This document shows, in pieces, positions 7,727-17,589 of a DNA stretch of 32,412 nucleotides. The stretch covers positions 1 to 32,412 of the forward strand of contig JAFXEJ010000089.1 in the NCBI GenBank assembly GCA_017513795.1, in the 5' to 3' direction. Position numbers and translations under genes: made by a program. Position 1 is the first letter of the stretch, and the number at the start of each line of letters is the position of its first letter. A model generated the notes under the pieces. It worked only from the letters and a program-made list of their open reading frames with translations. It had not been told where the DNA came from and made no database searches. This DNA is from Ruminococcus sp. Lineage in GTDB: Bacteria; Bacillota; Clostridia; Oscillospirales; Ruminococcaceae.

Positions 7727-10366
7727 ATGGCAAAAAAGATAAAGTTAAGTGACGCAGCAAAGGATCTCAATGTTTCATCACAGGAGATTTTAAGTTATTT
7801 TGCAGAAAAGGGAGATACTAAGAAGAAGTCAGGATCATCTCTTACAGAGGACGAGATGAATCTTCTTCTTGAGCACTATACAAAGGCAAATGAGGTAAGC
7901 TCATTTGACGGATATTTTGCTTCAAAGGATCAGCCCAAGCCAGTTGTAAAGAAGGCAGAACCGGAAACTGCTGAAAAGAAGCCTGCTCCGGCAAAAAAAC
8001 CTAAGAAGAAGCCCGAAGCTCCCAAGACAGAGGAGAAGAAGCCCGAAGCAAAGACTGAACCCGTAAAGGCAGAGGAAAAGAAGCCGGAAGTAAAGCCGGC
8101 TCCTGTAAAGACAGAGGAAAAGAAGCCGGAAGTTAAGGCTGAACCCGTAAAGGCAGAGGAAAAGAAGCCGGAGGTTAAGGCTGAACCTGTAAAGGCAGAA
8201 GAAAAGAAGCCCGAAGCAAAGGATGAACCTGTAAAGGCAGAAGAAAAGAAACCCGAAGTAAAGCAGAATCCCAATAAAAAGAAGAACGACAAGAAGGATA
8301 AGCCTCAGGCTAAGGCTCAGGACAGAGGCGAGAGAACAAAGCTTAATGTATCCTTCAGCTCAGAGACAGCTCAGACTTCTACTCAGAGAAGAACTGTTGA
8401 TACAAGAGGAAGCTATGTTGATCTTGACAAGTACAACGAGCGCTACGATCAGATGGCATCCGGAAATAACAAGAAGCACGGCGGAGAAAATTATTCCTCC
8501 AAGAAGCAGAAGATCAACCAGAAGTCCAGCCAGAGAAACCGCCAGCAGTTCTCCAGAAAGGAAACTGAGGCTGAAAAGCTCAAGAGACTGGAGCTGGAAC
8601 GTGCAAGAAAGCAGCAGCTCAAGGTTCTTATTCCCGATTCTATTACAGTAGGCGAGCTTGCTTCACGTCTTAAAGTAACAGCTACTGACGTTATCAAGAA
8701 GCTTATGGGACTCGGAATCATGGCTTCTATCAATCAGGAAATCGACTTCGATACAGCTTCTCTCGTTGCTGAGGAACTCGGTGCAAAGGTTGAAAAGGAA
8801 ATTATCGTTACCATTGAGGAGCGTCTTATCGACGACAGCGACGATGACGATACAAATCTCGAGCCAAGATGTCCCGTTGTATGCGTTATGGGACACGTTG
8901 ACCACGGTAAGACTTCCATTCTTGACCGTATCAGAGGCGCTCACGTTGCCGCTGGAGAAGCCGGCGGAATCACACAGCACATCGGTGCTTATCAGGTAAA
9001 CGTAAACGGACAGGACATCACATTCCTTGATACTCCCGGACATGAAGCGTTTACTTCAATGCGTGCAAGAGGTGCGAATACAACTGATATCGCAATCCTC
9101 GTAGTTGCCGCAGACGACGGTATCATGCCGCAGACTGTTGAATCAATCAATCACGCAAAGGCAGCCGGAATTTCCATTATCGTTGCTATCAACAAGATGG
9201 ATAAGGAAGGCGCAAATCCTGACAGAATCAAGGAAGAACTTACAAAGTACGACATCGTATGCGAAGAATGGGGCGGCGATGTAATCTGTGTTCCTGTTTC
9301 AGCCAAGACAGGCATGGGATTTGATGATCTTCTTGAAAACGTTCTTCTCGTTGCAGAAGTCAAGGAACTCAAGGCTAATCCTGACCGTCTTGCAAAGGGA
9401 ACAGTTATCGAAGCACGTCTTGACAAGGGCAGAGGTCCTATCGCAACACTTCTTGTACAGAACGGTACTCTCAAGCAGGGTGATGTTCTTATCGCAGGAA
9501 CTGCTGTGGGCAGAGTTCGTGTAATGACAAACGACAAGGGCAGAACTGTAAAGAGCGCAGGACCTTCCGTTCCTGTAGAGATCACCGGTCTTGCAGATGT
9601 TCCGAGTGCGGGCGATATCTTCAATGCTGTTGAGGATGAAAGACTTGCAAGAGAACTCGTTGAAAAGAGAAAGCATGAGGCTAAGCAGGAACAGTTCAAT
9701 GCATACCGCAAGGTTACACTTGACAACCTGTTCAGCCAGATCGCAGAGGGCGAAATAAAGGAACTTCCTGTAATCGTCAAGGCTGACGTTCAGGGTTCTG
9801 TTGAAGCTGTAAAGCAGTCTCTTGAAAAGCTCTCCAACAACGAGGTAAGAGTAAGAGTAATTCACGGCGCAGTAGGCGCAGTAAAGGAAAGCGACGTAAT
9901 GCTTGCAAACGCTTCAAATGCGATCATCGTCGGCTTTAACGTAAGACCTGATCCCGTTGCTTCTGAAAGTGCGGCAAGAGACGGTGTTGATATCCGTCTT
10001 TACAGAATCATCTACGACGCTATCGAGGAAATCACAACTGCTATGAAGGGTATGCTTGCTCCTAAGTACAGAGATGTTGAACTCGGACGTGTAGAGGTTC
10101 GTCAGGTTTACAAGATATCCAACGTCGGAATGGTAGCCGGAAGCTACGTTCTCAGCGGAAAGGCACAGAGAGGCTGTCAGGTTCGAGTTGTCCGTGACGG
10201 AATCATCATCGCAGACGACAAGATTTCTGGCCTTAAGAGATTTAAGGACGATGTCAAGGAAGTTGCCGACGGTTATGAGTGCGGTATCAGCCTTGAAAAG
10301 TTCAGCGACGTCAAGGAAGGCGATATCTTCGAAACATACTTTGTTGAAGAATACAGGGAAGACTGA
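7727..10366 (+). CDS. infB: Translation initiation factor IF-2
   Basis: The GTPase that places initiator fMet-tRNA on the 30S subunit and promotes subunit joining. The protein is 879 aa. Order: an IF2_N module (about 3-30, [18 protein letters not shown]); a long Lys/Glu/Pro linker with 14-residue repeats (about 100-185); a second IF2_N module (about 306-356, [19 protein letters not shown]); then the G domain with G1 GHVDHGKTS (389-397), G3 DTPGH (from 435) and G4 NKMD (from 489). Domains II-IV continue to the C-terminus, which binds fMet-tRNA. Start 7727 is used because GGAGGT (7711-7716) sits 10 nt upstream. An in-frame ATG at 7709 precedes that site and is rejected. Confidence 0.98.
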   Translation: MAKKIKLSDAAKDLNVSSQEILSYFAEKGDTKKKSGSSLTEDEMNLLLEHYTKANEVSSFDGYFASKDQPKPVVKKAEPETAEKKPAPAKKPKKKPEAPKTEEKKPEAKTEPVKAEEKKPEVKPAPVKTEEKKPEVKAEPVKAEEKKPEVKAEPVKAEEKKPEAKDEPVKAEEKKPEVKQNPNKKKNDKKDKPQAKAQDRGERTKLNVSFSSETAQTSTQRRTVDTRGSYVDLDKYNERYDQMASGNNKKHGGENYSSKKQKINQKSSQRNRQQFSRKETEAEKLKRLELERARKQQLKVLIPDSITVGELASRLKVTATDVIKKLMGLGIMASINQEIDFDTASLVAEELGAKVEKEIIVTIEERLIDDSDDDDTNLEPRCPVVCVMGHVDHGKTSILDRIRGAHVAAGEAGGITQHIGAYQVNVNGQDITFLDTPGHEAFTSMRARGANTTDIAILVVAADDGIMPQTVESINHAKAAGISIIVAINKMDKEGANPDRIKEELTKYDIVCEEWGGDVICVPVSAKTGMGFDDLLENVLLVAEVKELKANPDRLAKGTVIEARLDKGRGPIATLLVQNGTLKQGDVLIAGTAVGRVRVMTNDKGRTVKSAGPSVPVEITGLADVPSAGDIFNAVEDERLARELVEKRKHEAKQEQFNAYRKVTLDNLFSQIAEGEIKELPVIVKADVQGSVEAVKQSLEKLSNNEVRVRVIHGAVGAVKESDVMLANASNAIIVGFNVRPDPVASESAARDGVDIRLYRIIYDAIEEITTAMKGMLAPKYRDVELGRVEVRQVYKISNVGMVAGSYVLSGKAQRGCQVRVVRDGIIIADDKISGLKRFKDDVKEVADGYECGISLEKFSDVKEGDIFETYFVEEYRED
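8024..8262 (+). repeat. In-frame 42-bp tandem repeats in the infB linker
   Basis: About five and a half copies of a 14-residue unit, roughly [14 protein letters not shown], encoded by near-identical 42-bp DNA units with a few substitutions (KPAPVKT and KDEPVKA variants). The repeats form a highly charged, probably disordered spacer between the two IF2_N modules. Such regions can change copy number by slippage. Confidence 0.85.
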
Positions 10367-10443
10367 TTAAGTCTGAAAAAATTTAAGGGCATTGCCGCAC
10401 ACAGACTGTGCGGTTCTGTCCCAGATGTAAAGGGGGCATACTC

Positions 10444-10878
10444 ATGAAATACAGCAGAATGAGCAACGCCGATATGCTTCAGTACTGCAAGGAAGCATTG
10501 GCGTGGAAGGACTTTGGTCCGGTTGATATATACTTTTTTGAGTCAGTCAGAAGAATTCTTCTCGGTCAGTGCAGTCCGGTTGAAGAACAGGACGATATGA
10601 TTGAGGATCTCATGGGAGTAGAACGTCCTGTCAGCGACAGGGAGCTTGAACCTGAGTATCACAAATATGCCGATATTTACTACAATGAAGATGGGGACGA
10701 TGAAGAAATTCCCGATTACAGTATGAGTGAGGAGGAAGAAGCATTCTCTGACGAGATTTTCGGAGAAGGCTTTTTCGAGGCGCCCACTGAGGGTGACGAG
10801 CCGGATCATACAATGTCTGACGAGGGCGGGGAGAACGAAAAATCTTCTGCCGGTCAGAGTTTCACTGTAAATATCTGA
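10444..10878 (+). CDS. Acidic protein of unknown function between infB and rbfA
   Basis: A 144-aa protein that I do not recognise. It has an amphipathic N-terminal part (about 1-45, MKYSRMSNADMLQYCKEAL) and then a very acidic low-complexity tail rich in Glu and Asp. There is no signal peptide or membrane segment. AAAGGGGG (about 10429-10436) is the ribosome binding site and fixes the ATG at 10444. The in-frame extension to 10408 reads through the hairpin at 10395-10413. It lies between two core translation genes with short gaps, so it is cotranscribed. An accessory role in ribosome assembly, or simple passenger status, are both possible. Confidence 0.8.
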   Translation: MKYSRMSNADMLQYCKEALAWKDFGPVDIYFFESVRRILLGQCSPVEEQDDMIEDLMGVERPVSDRELEPEYHKYADIYYNEDGDDEEIPDYSMSEEEEAFSDEIFGEGFFEAPTEGDEPDHTMSDEGGENEKSSAGQSFTVNI

Positions 10879-10903
10879 ACCCGTTTTATATAGAAAGGAA
10901 ATT

Positions 10904-11242
10904 ATGCCGAATTTTAAAGGAAGCCGTATGGCTGAAGATATAAAAAGAGAAATGACAGCGATTCTGCGTGAACTCAAAGATCCAAGAATCGACAGCATGC
11001 TTACTATCGTAAGGACTGATCTGTCCGGAGATATGTCAAACTGCAAGATATATGTTTCAAGCTTTGCGGGAATAGAAAAGGCACAGGAATCCGTCAAGGG
11101 ACTTAAAAGTGCTGCCGGATTCATCCGCAGAGAACTTTTTCACAGGCTGAAAATGCGGAAATCGCCTGAACTTACTTTCATCGCTGATAATTCTATTGAA
11201 AGAAGCGCTGAAATCAGCAAAAAGCTGAATGATCTTATTTAA
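10904..11242 (+). CDS. rbfA: Ribosome-binding factor A
   Basis: A cold-adaptation and 30S-maturation factor with a single KH-like domain. The protein is 112 aa, the normal size. Family features: FKGSRMAEDIKREMTAILRELKDPRI at the start, the DLSGDMSNCKIYVS strand and the LRxxxF/HRLKMRKSPELTF region. GAAAGGAAAT lies upstream of the ATG. The next gene follows after 12 nt. Confidence 0.96.
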   Translation: MPNFKGSRMAEDIKREMTAILRELKDPRIDSMLTIVRTDLSGDMSNCKIYVSSFAGIEKAQESVKGLKSAAGFIRRELFHRLKMRKSPELTFIADNSIERSAEISKKLNDLI

Positions 11243-11254
11243 GGGAGGTACGAT

Positions 11255-12208
11255 ATGTATATAGGATTCAGTGAAGCAGAAAAATTCCTGAGAAACTGCG
11301 AGGATGCAGTTATCATAACTCACCGCAATCCTGACGGCGACTGTATCGGAGCAGGCTTCGGCTTGCAGGATATCCTTTCACAGCTGGGTATCCGCAGCAA
11401 GGTTGTATGCAGCGATGAGTTTCCGCAACGATATGCATTCATGACCGACGGCAGCAATCAGTACGGCGATTTTGAGCCGAAAACTGTCATTGCTGTTGAT
11501 ATAGCCGATGTAAAGCTTATGGGCGACTATGAGCATATCTACGGCGATAAGGTACAGCTTTGTATCGACCACCATATCTCAAACAAGAATTATGCGGAAA
11601 AAACTCTGCTTCAGGGCGAAGCTACAGCAGCATGCGAGATAATCTATGCTCTTGCGAAGTTCATGGGCGTAGAAATAACCAAGCACTGTGCGACCTGTCT
11701 TTATACGGGTATCGCTACTGATTCGGGATGCTTCAAGTATGACTGCACAACTCCCCGTGCACACGAGATAGCAGCGGAAATGATGAGAAATTATGATATC
11801 AATTTCGCACGGATAAACCGCTATATGTTTGAGGTGAAATCCAGAGGCAGAATCATGCTGGAAAGCAAGCTGAGCGAGCTTATGGAAGAATATCTTGACG
11901 GCAAGCTTGTTATAGTTGCCGTAACACAGGCTATGATGCACGAAATGGGCGTGCCTATGGAGGAGCTTGAAGGCTTTGCGCCCATGACGATACAGCTTGA
12001 AAATACAGAAGTAGGAATTCTTATGCGTGAGCGCAAGGACGGCGTTTTCAAGTGCTCGTTCCGTTCAGCCTACGATGTAAACGTTTCGGAGATATGCCAG
12101 ACTATCGGCGGAGGCGGTCATGCAAAGGCTGCCGGATGTACTCTTGAGGGCTCTCTTGAGGACGCAAAGAAAATTCTTGTTGAAGCCGTAAGAAAGGCAC
12201 TGTCATGA
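11255..12208 (+). CDS. nrnA: DHH-family oligoribonuclease / pAp phosphatase (NrnA-like)
   Basis: Degrades very short RNAs to mononucleotides and dephosphorylates 3'-phosphoadenosine-5'-phosphate. The protein is 317 aa. DHH motifs: THRNPDGDCIG (22-32), AVDIAD, the signature DHH at 105-107, ATDSGCFKYD, and the DHHA1 substrate-binding motif GGGGHAKAAGC starting at 285. All metal ligands look intact. GGGAGGT lies upstream of the ATG. It overlaps truB by an ATGA junction, so translation is coupled. The rbfA-nrnA-truB-ribF order is typical of Firmicutes. Confidence 0.93.
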   Translation: MYIGFSEAEKFLRNCEDAVIITHRNPDGDCIGAGFGLQDILSQLGIRSKVVCSDEFPQRYAFMTDGSNQYGDFEPKTVIAVDIADVKLMGDYEHIYGDKVQLCIDHHISNKNYAEKTLLQGEATAACEIIYALAKFMGVEITKHCATCLYTGIATDSGCFKYDCTTPRAHEIAAEMMRNYDINFARINRYMFEVKSRGRIMLESKLSELMEEYLDGKLVIVAVTQAMMHEMGVPMEELEGFAPMTIQLENTEVGILMRERKDGVFKCSFRSAYDVNVSEICQTIGGGGHAKAAGCTLEGSLEDAKKILVEAVRKALS

Positions 12209-13098
12209 ACGGAATACTATGCGTAAACAAGCCGGAGGATTTCACATCCTTCGACGTTATTGCAAAGCTTCGTGGAATTCTGAAAATAAAACGATTAGGT
12301 CACGGGGGAACTCTCGATCCCATGGCAACGGGAGTTCTTCCCGTTTTTGTGGGTACAGCTACAAAAGCCTGTGACATAATACCTGACAACACAAAAAGCT
12401 ATCTTGCCGGATTCAGACTGGGATACACCTCCGATACACAGGATGTATGGGGAAATGTCAGCGAATGTTCCGGAAAGGCTGTCGGCGAGGAGGATATACT
12501 TGCGGTACTTCCGGAATTCACCGGAAATATAATGCAGCTTCCGCCGATGTATTCTGCTGTTCAGGTAAACGGAAAGCGTCTTTATGACCTTGCACGACAA
12601 GGCATAGAGGTTGAGCGTACTCCGAGGGAGATAGAGGTGTATTCTCTCAGCGTATCCGGATATGATCCCGATACCCGTGAGGGCGTACTCAGAATATCAT
12701 GCGGAAAGGGTACCTATGTCCGTACCATTATAAATGATATCGGCGAAAAACTCGGCTGCGGCGCAATAATGACCTCGCTTGTGAGGGATTCCTCATGCGG
12801 CTTTATGCTGGATGAATGCTATACGCTTGATGAAATTCAGAAGGCAGCAGACGAGGGCAGAACAGAGGAGCTTATCATTCCGATAGAGAGGATATTTGAT
12901 TCTCTGCCGAAGCTTCATCTCAATCCCGTACAGACGAGGATGTACAGCAACGGTGTGAAGCTTGATATCGGGAGAGTCCGCAATATACTGCCGGATACAG
13001 ACAGATACAGCGTCTACGGCAGCGACAGGAACTTTATCGGTACGGCGGTCACTGACCGTGAAGCCGGAGTTCTTCGTGTCGAAAAGAATTTCATCTGA
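12205..13098 (+). CDS. truB: tRNA pseudouridine-55 synthase
   Basis: Makes pseudouridine 55 in the T loop of tRNAs. The protein is 297 aa. The catalytic motif is GHGGTLDPMATGVLP with the nucleophile Asp38. MYSAVQVNGKRLYDLARQG and GTYVRTIINDIG are further family motifs, and a C-terminal PUA-like segment ends the protein. The start ATG overlaps the nrnA stop (ATGA). The ribF gene follows after 9 nt. Confidence 0.97.
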   Translation: MNGILCVNKPEDFTSFDVIAKLRGILKIKRLGHGGTLDPMATGVLPVFVGTATKACDIIPDNTKSYLAGFRLGYTSDTQDVWGNVSECSGKAVGEEDILAVLPEFTGNIMQLPPMYSAVQVNGKRLYDLARQGIEVERTPREIEVYSLSVSGYDPDTREGVLRISCGKGTYVRTIINDIGEKLGCGAIMTSLVRDSSCGFMLDECYTLDEIQKAADEGRTEELIIPIERIFDSLPKLHLNPVQTRMYSNGVKLDIGRVRNILPDTDRYSVYGSDRNFIGTAVTDREAGVLRVEKNFI

Positions 13099-13107
13099 GG
13101 TGAGACT

Positions 13108-13998
13108 ATGTGCATAAAAAAATGTGCCGTTGCTCTCGGAATATTCGACGGCGTTCATCTCGGACACCGTGCCGTGCTTGACCTTGCGCTCAGGCAGAAA
13201 GAAAACGGGCTTACACCGGCTGTTTTCTCGTTCAGTCCTTCGGCAGTACTCCGCAAGACAAGCGGTCAGGACGGTTATGTATACAACTGGAGCCAGAAAT
13301 TTTATACGCTTCAGAATCTTGGATTCTCAGGCGAAAATATACATTTCGTGGACTTTGAGGATGTCTGCGGATTTACCGGTGAAGAATTCTGCGAAAAAAT
13401 ACTGAAGAACAGATTTCTTAATGCGGAAGCAGTCTGCTGCGGGAATGATTTCAGATTCGGAAGGGGCGCTTCATGCGGTGTTGAGGATCTGAAACGTTTC
13501 GGTGAAATTTACGGTTTTGAGGTGCATACGGCAGACGATGTTAAGATTGACGGGGTTACCGTATCTTCGGGTGAAATTCGTCAGCTGCTTCTGAACGGTG
13601 AAATTGAAAAGGCAGAAAGACTTCTGGGTATGCCGTACATGATCTCCGGAAAAGTTGTTCACGGCAGACAGATAGGCAGAACAATAGATTTTCCGACGGT
13701 CAATCAGCTTTTCGCAGACGGACAGCTTGTTCCGGCATTCGGGGTGTATGCTTCGACTGCGGTTATAGACGGGAAAAGCTATGATTCCGTGACGAATATC
13801 GGTGTAAAGCCGACAGTCGGTGCAGAAAGCTCTCCTCTTGCGGAGACTCACATCATCGGATTCAGCGGAGATATCTACGGCAGAAGCATAGATATCGTGC
13901 TGAGAAAATTTCTGCGTCCGGAAGTGAAATTCAATTCGCTGGACGAGCTGAAAAAACAGATCTCAAAGGACGTTTCCGACAGCATAACGAAATATTAA
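13108..13998 (+). CDS. ribF: Bifunctional riboflavin kinase / FAD synthetase
   Basis: Converts riboflavin to FMN and then FAD. The protein is 296 aa. The N-terminal FAD synthetase domain shows GIFDGVHLGH (11-20), CGNDFRFGRG and VSSGEIRQLL. The C-terminal flavokinase domain starts near 175 with VVHGRQIGRTIDFPTVN (FPTVN at 195-199) and ends in LRKFLRPEVKFNSLDELK. GAGGTGA precedes the ATG. It is the last gene of the rimP operon. A 104-nt gap with no clear terminator or promoter separates it from the ABC genes, so some read-through is possible. Confidence 0.96.
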   Translation: MCIKKCAVALGIFDGVHLGHRAVLDLALRQKENGLTPAVFSFSPSAVLRKTSGQDGYVYNWSQKFYTLQNLGFSGENIHFVDFEDVCGFTGEEFCEKILKNRFLNAEAVCCGNDFRFGRGASCGVEDLKRFGEIYGFEVHTADDVKIDGVTVSSGEIRQLLLNGEIEKAERLLGMPYMISGKVVHGRQIGRTIDFPTVNQLFADGQLVPAFGVYASTAVIDGKSYDSVTNIGVKPTVGAESSPLAETHIIGFSGDIYGRSIDIVLRKFLRPEVKFNSLDELKKQISKDVSDSITKY

Positions 13999-14102
13999 GA
14001 AAAATTCATAGTATTTTCACTATACTTTCACAATACAGCGATAACATAATAAAGATACGGCAGAAAATTTCTGTCAGAAGAAAAAATTAAGGAGGAAACC
14101 TG

Positions 14103-15206
14103 ATGATAGAGGTTAAAAACCTTACTAAAATGTACGGCGAAAAGCTTGCTGTAAATGATATAAGCTTTACAGTCGAAAAGGGCGAGATACTGGGATTTCT
14201 CGGACCTAACGGCGCCGGAAAATCCACAACAATGAATATGCTTACCGGCTATATTTCGTCCACCTCCGGACAGATTCTCATAAACGGCAAGGATATATTT
14301 GAAAATCCGAAGGAGGCAAAGGCAAATATCGGATATCTGCCTGAAATACCTCCGCTTTATCTTGATATGACCGTTGACGCATACCTCAACTTCATGTTCG
14401 ACCTCAAAAAGTGCAAGCTTCCGAGAAGGGCACATCTTGACGACGTATGCGGCCTTTGCAAGATATCTGACGTAAGAAAGAGAGTTATCAAGAATCTTTC
14501 AAAGGGATACAAGCAGAGAGTAGGTCTTGCTCAGGCGCTTATAAACAATCCGCCTGTGCTTATTCTCGACGAGCCTACTGTAGGTCTTGACCCGAATCAG
14601 ATCATCGAGATAAGAACTCTTATCAAAAAGCTTGGAAAGAAGCATACTGTAATTCTTTCATCCCACATTCTGCCGGAAATTCAGGCAGTCTGCGACAGAA
14701 TCATCATCATCAACAAGGGAACTGTTGCCGCTGACGGTACTGCCGACGAGATCGCAAAGAACATCACAAACGAGCACAAGATGACTATGCGTATCGAGGG
14801 TGAAACTCATACAGCATCAGACAAGGAGAAGATAACCGAAGCTATCCGCAGCATTGAGGGCGTGAAGTATGTCCGTGCTGATATGGAGCGTGAAAAGGGT
14901 ATCTACGACTATGATATCGAGACAGACGGCAAAACTGATGTCCGCCGTGAGCTCAACAAGATATGCAGCAAAAACGGCTGGAATATCATGATGCTCCAGC
15001 TCTCAGACCTCACACTTGAAGATATCTTCCTCAAGATAACAATGGGAGAGCAGATAGGTCTTGAAAAGAAGGGCAAAAAATCCAAAGTAAGAATAAATCT
15101 TGTGACAGAAGGCAACGCAGAAGCCGAAGCTGCTGATGAAAAGTCAGCAGAAGAAGCTCCGGCTGAAAAGACAGAAGATACAGAAAATGCAGGAGGTGAC
15201 AAATAA
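14103..15206 (+). CDS. ABC transporter ATP-binding protein, Gld-type
   Basis: The energising subunit of a four-gene ABC-2-type system. The protein is 367 aa. Walker A is GPNGAGKST (34-42), the signature is LSKGYKQR (132-139) in place of the usual LSGGQ, and Walker B is ILDEPTVGLDP (154-164). A switch His lies in LSSHILPE. After the NBD comes an accessory region, then a charged, Ala/Glu-rich tail of about 50 residues (about 318-367). That tail is probably disordered and is not needed for ATPase function in relatives. The nearest architecture is GldA of gliding bacteria, but gliding is not implied. GGAGG precedes the start. The stop TAA shares one base with the permease ATG. Confidence 0.93.
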   Translation: MIEVKNLTKMYGEKLAVNDISFTVEKGEILGFLGPNGAGKSTTMNMLTGYISSTSGQILINGKDIFENPKEAKANIGYLPEIPPLYLDMTVDAYLNFMFDLKKCKLPRRAHLDDVCGLCKISDVRKRVIKNLSKGYKQRVGLAQALINNPPVLILDEPTVGLDPNQIIEIRTLIKKLGKKHTVILSSHILPEIQAVCDRIIIINKGTVAADGTADEIAKNITNEHKMTMRIEGETHTASDKEKITEAIRSIEGVKYVRADMEREKGIYDYDIETDGKTDVRRELNKICSKNGWNIMMLQLSDLTLEDIFLKITMGEQIGLEKKGKKSKVRINLVTEGNAEAEAADEKSAEEAPAEKTEDTENAGGDK

Positions 15207-15913
15207 TGGGTGCTATATACAGACGTGAAATGGGTTCTTTCTTCACATCCGGTCTCGGATATGTTTTTCTCACAGTATTCTATGCTTTTTCCGGCTATTT
15301 CTTCTACACAGAGGTAATTGAGTCGGGAATTTCAGATACATCACCCATGTTTGCCAGCATGTTCATCATGTTCCTGTTCCTTATTCCCGTACTCACCATG
15401 AGACTTCTCAGTGAGGAAAAGAAAAACAGAACAGATCAGGGACTTCTTACTGCGCCCATAAGCCTGTGGGAAATAGTCCTCGGCAAATTCTTTGCGGCTT
15501 TCACACTTTTTGTGATCGCAGAGTGCATTGTTTTCGTGTATGCGCTTATACTGAGATACCTCGGCAGCGTGGTATGGACATCGCTTATCGGTAACTTTAC
15601 TGCTATGCTTTTCCTCGGAGCTGCATTCATTGCAATCGGTATTTTTGTATCATCACTCACTGAAAACCAGATGGCTGCTGCTGTAGTAAGCTTCGTTGTA
15701 ATGCTTATTTTCTACTTGTTTGACGAAACACTTCTCATCAGGGTTAAGGATGAGACATTCCGTGAAATTCTCACAGCACTTTCATTCAGAACACGTTATT
15801 ACGAATTTACAAAGGGCGTATTCAGCCTGTCCAGCATTATTTTCTTCCTTAGTACAGCGTTTCTCTTTAACTTCCTTACAGTAAGAGTTCTTGAGAAGAG
15901 ACGCTGGAGCTGA
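15206..15913 (+). CDS. ABC-2 type permease
   Basis: A 235-aa integral membrane protein with about six hydrophobic segments, the first near residues 14-35 and the last before the RVLEKRRWS end. A conserved cytoplasmic stretch RLLSEEKKNRTDQGLLTAPIS matches GldF/ABC-2 permeases (LLxEExxxGTxexLLtaPvs). It starts in the ATPase stop codon (TAATG), a tight coupling that supports a complex with it. The substrate cannot be told from sequence. Confidence 0.92.
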   Translation: MGAIYRREMGSFFTSGLGYVFLTVFYAFSGYFFYTEVIESGISDTSPMFASMFIMFLFLIPVLTMRLLSEEKKNRTDQGLLTAPISLWEIVLGKFFAAFTLFVIAECIVFVYALILRYLGSVVWTSLIGNFTAMLFLGAAFIAIGIFVSSLTENQMAAAVVSFVVMLIFYLFDETLLIRVKDETFREILTALSFRTRYYEFTKGVFSLSSIIFFLSTAFLFNFLTVRVLEKRRWS

Positions 15914-15942
15914 TAATTAATGAAAGGAAGGTGTGATATATC

Positions 15943-17589
15943 ATGAAGAATAATGAAACAGAGACAAAAAAGGCTTCTGCTGAGACTTCTGCAAAGAAAC
16001 CCGGCGGAATGAAAAAGATAAAATATGGATCTATGTCCATTATAACTACTGCTATTGTAGTAGCTATCGTTATCATTGTCAACTTTATGGCGATTGAAAT
16101 GGAAAAGCGTACTCCCATGAAAATCGACCTTACAAAGGACAAGAGATATGATCTCAGCGAAGAAACCATTGATGTTCTTGAAGCACTTGAAAAGGATGTT
16201 GACATTCTTGTTACCATGCCTAAGAGCGATTTCGATGTTATAGCTAAGAATCAGTCGGATATGATGAGCTATCAGCTTCAGATGATGAATCAGTATTACG
16301 GCACAAACTACAATGAAAATATTGAAGTTCCGTATGATATGATTCCCGTTATCCTTGAAAAGTACGAAATGTATTCAAAGAAGGGTGACGGAAAGGGAAA
16401 CATCAACGTTAAATATGTTGACCTCAGCATTGATCCTGACGCAGTTACAAAGTATCAGTCAAATTATGACGGCGGAGAAATTACTGCAAACAGTATTGTT
16501 GTTGCATCCGGAGAAAATGTAAGAGTTATTCCCGCAGCTGATATTGTCGGAATGCTTGCAGTTGACGAGGCTGCAATGCAGAACAATACTTTCTCACTCG
16601 TTTTTGCCGGAGAAAGCAGACTTACTTCTGATATCATGAACGTTGTTGATACAAATATCATTGACGTTGCTGTTGTAAAGACTGTCAACGGACAGAATAT
16701 CTACAGATCAGATGATGCTGTGATCGTTGATTCCATCGAAAAGGAACTTCTCAACAAGAACGGATATGAGTGTACTTCTGTTGATATCATCAATGACGAG
16801 CTTGATACTGAAAAGTATGATATGGTAGTAATTCCCATGCCGCAGAACGACTTCACTGAGGATGGCATCAAGAAGCTTCAGGACTTTCTCTACAATGATG
16901 AAAAGTACGGAAAGAATCTTCTTTACATTCCCAGCCTTATGAACGTAGAATCACCGAATCTTGACGAATTCCTTGCTGACTGGAGTCTCGAGGTAGAAAA
17001 ATCAGGAATTGTTGACGAATCACATTACATGGGTACAGATCCCCGTAATATCAGACTGTTAATGGGCGACAAGGCTTATGTGGGAGAACTTCCCAATGAA
17101 TCTCTGCCTGTACTTTCTCCTATGACAAGATCTGTTGTACTTCTCAACAAGAACAACCAGAATAAAACTACGCCCCTTCTTATGACAACTTCACAGGCGT
17201 ATACAGTTTCCATAGCAGAAGGAAATGAAAACGACTTAGCCAAGGGCGAGAGACTCGGCGCTGCTATGTCTGAAAGAAGCATGCAGGATTCCACAGATCA
17301 GTTCAATATGCTTACAAGCCGAGTTATCGTGTTCGGCGGCAGCGAGATGTTCAGAAAGGAATATATCCAGCAGACAGGTGCCTACAACAATGCCAATATT
17401 GCTGTCAACATTCTGAATATTGCAAACGGCAAGGAAGTAAGTGCTGTAATTCCCGAAAAGGCGCTCCAGCAGAATTACATTGCGCCAACATCAAATGAGT
17501 CAAAAATAATCATAATTCTTATAGTAGTAATTGCGGCAGGCGTTGCACTTATAGGTCTTGCAGTACTCGTAAGGAGAAGAAATCGATGA
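15943..17589 (+). CDS. GldG-like membrane-anchored ABC accessory protein
   Basis: A 548-aa protein with one TM segment near the N-terminus (about 27-47) and one at the C-terminus (about 521-541, followed by RRRNR). The large part between them should face outward. FTEDGIKKLQDFLY and the segment just after the first TM, KIDLTKDKRYDLSEETIDVLEAL, fit the GldG / ABC_transp_aux family, where the latter is the hallmark opening. The Lys/Thr-rich first 25 residues are cytoplasmic. AAGGAAGGTG supports the ATG. It overlaps the next gene by ATGA. It probably acts as an extracytoplasmic partner of the permease. Confidence 0.88.
   Translation: MKNNETETKKASAETSAKKPGGMKKIKYGSMSIITTAIVVAIVIIVNFMAIEMEKRTPMKIDLTKDKRYDLSEETIDVLEALEKDVDILVTMPKSDFDVIAKNQSDMMSYQLQMMNQYYGTNYNENIEVPYDMIPVILEKYEMYSKKGDGKGNINVKYVDLSIDPDAVTKYQSNYDGGEITANSIVVASGENVRVIPAADIVGMLAVDEAAMQNNTFSLVFAGESRLTSDIMNVVDTNIIDVAVVKTVNGQNIYRSDDAVIVDSIEKELLNKNGYECTSVDIINDELDTEKYDMVVIPMPQNDFTEDGIKKLQDFLYNDEKYGKNLLYIPSLMNVESPNLDEFLADWSLEVEKSGIVDESHYMGTDPRNIRLLMGDKAYVGELPNESLPVLSPMTRSVVLLNKNNQNKTTPLLMTTSQAYTVSIAEGNENDLAKGERLGAAMSERSMQDSTDQFNMLTSRVIVFGGSEMFRKEYIQQTGAYNNANIAVNILNIANGKEVSAVIPEKALQQNYIAPTSNESKIIIILIVVIAAGVALIGLAVLVRRRNR

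Noticed and set aside
8024-8262. Possible CRISPR-like array from regular repeats
   Set aside because: The units are contiguous, with no spacers, and are an in-frame part of infB.
7930-8292. A 120-residue repetitive antisense reading frame (Ser/Phe/Gly rich)
   Set aside because: It is the mirror of the infB Lys/Glu/Pro repeat linker, with no ribosome binding site or promoter.
10395-10413. The CCGCACA/TGTGCGG hairpin after infB as a terminator
   Set aside because: No T tract follows, and the next genes clearly belong to the same operon. It may be an mRNA processing or stability hairpin.
13999-14102. A separate promoter for the ABC operon
   Set aside because: AT-rich hexamers such as TATACT and CATAAT occur, but none pairs with a credible -35 at 16-18 nt.
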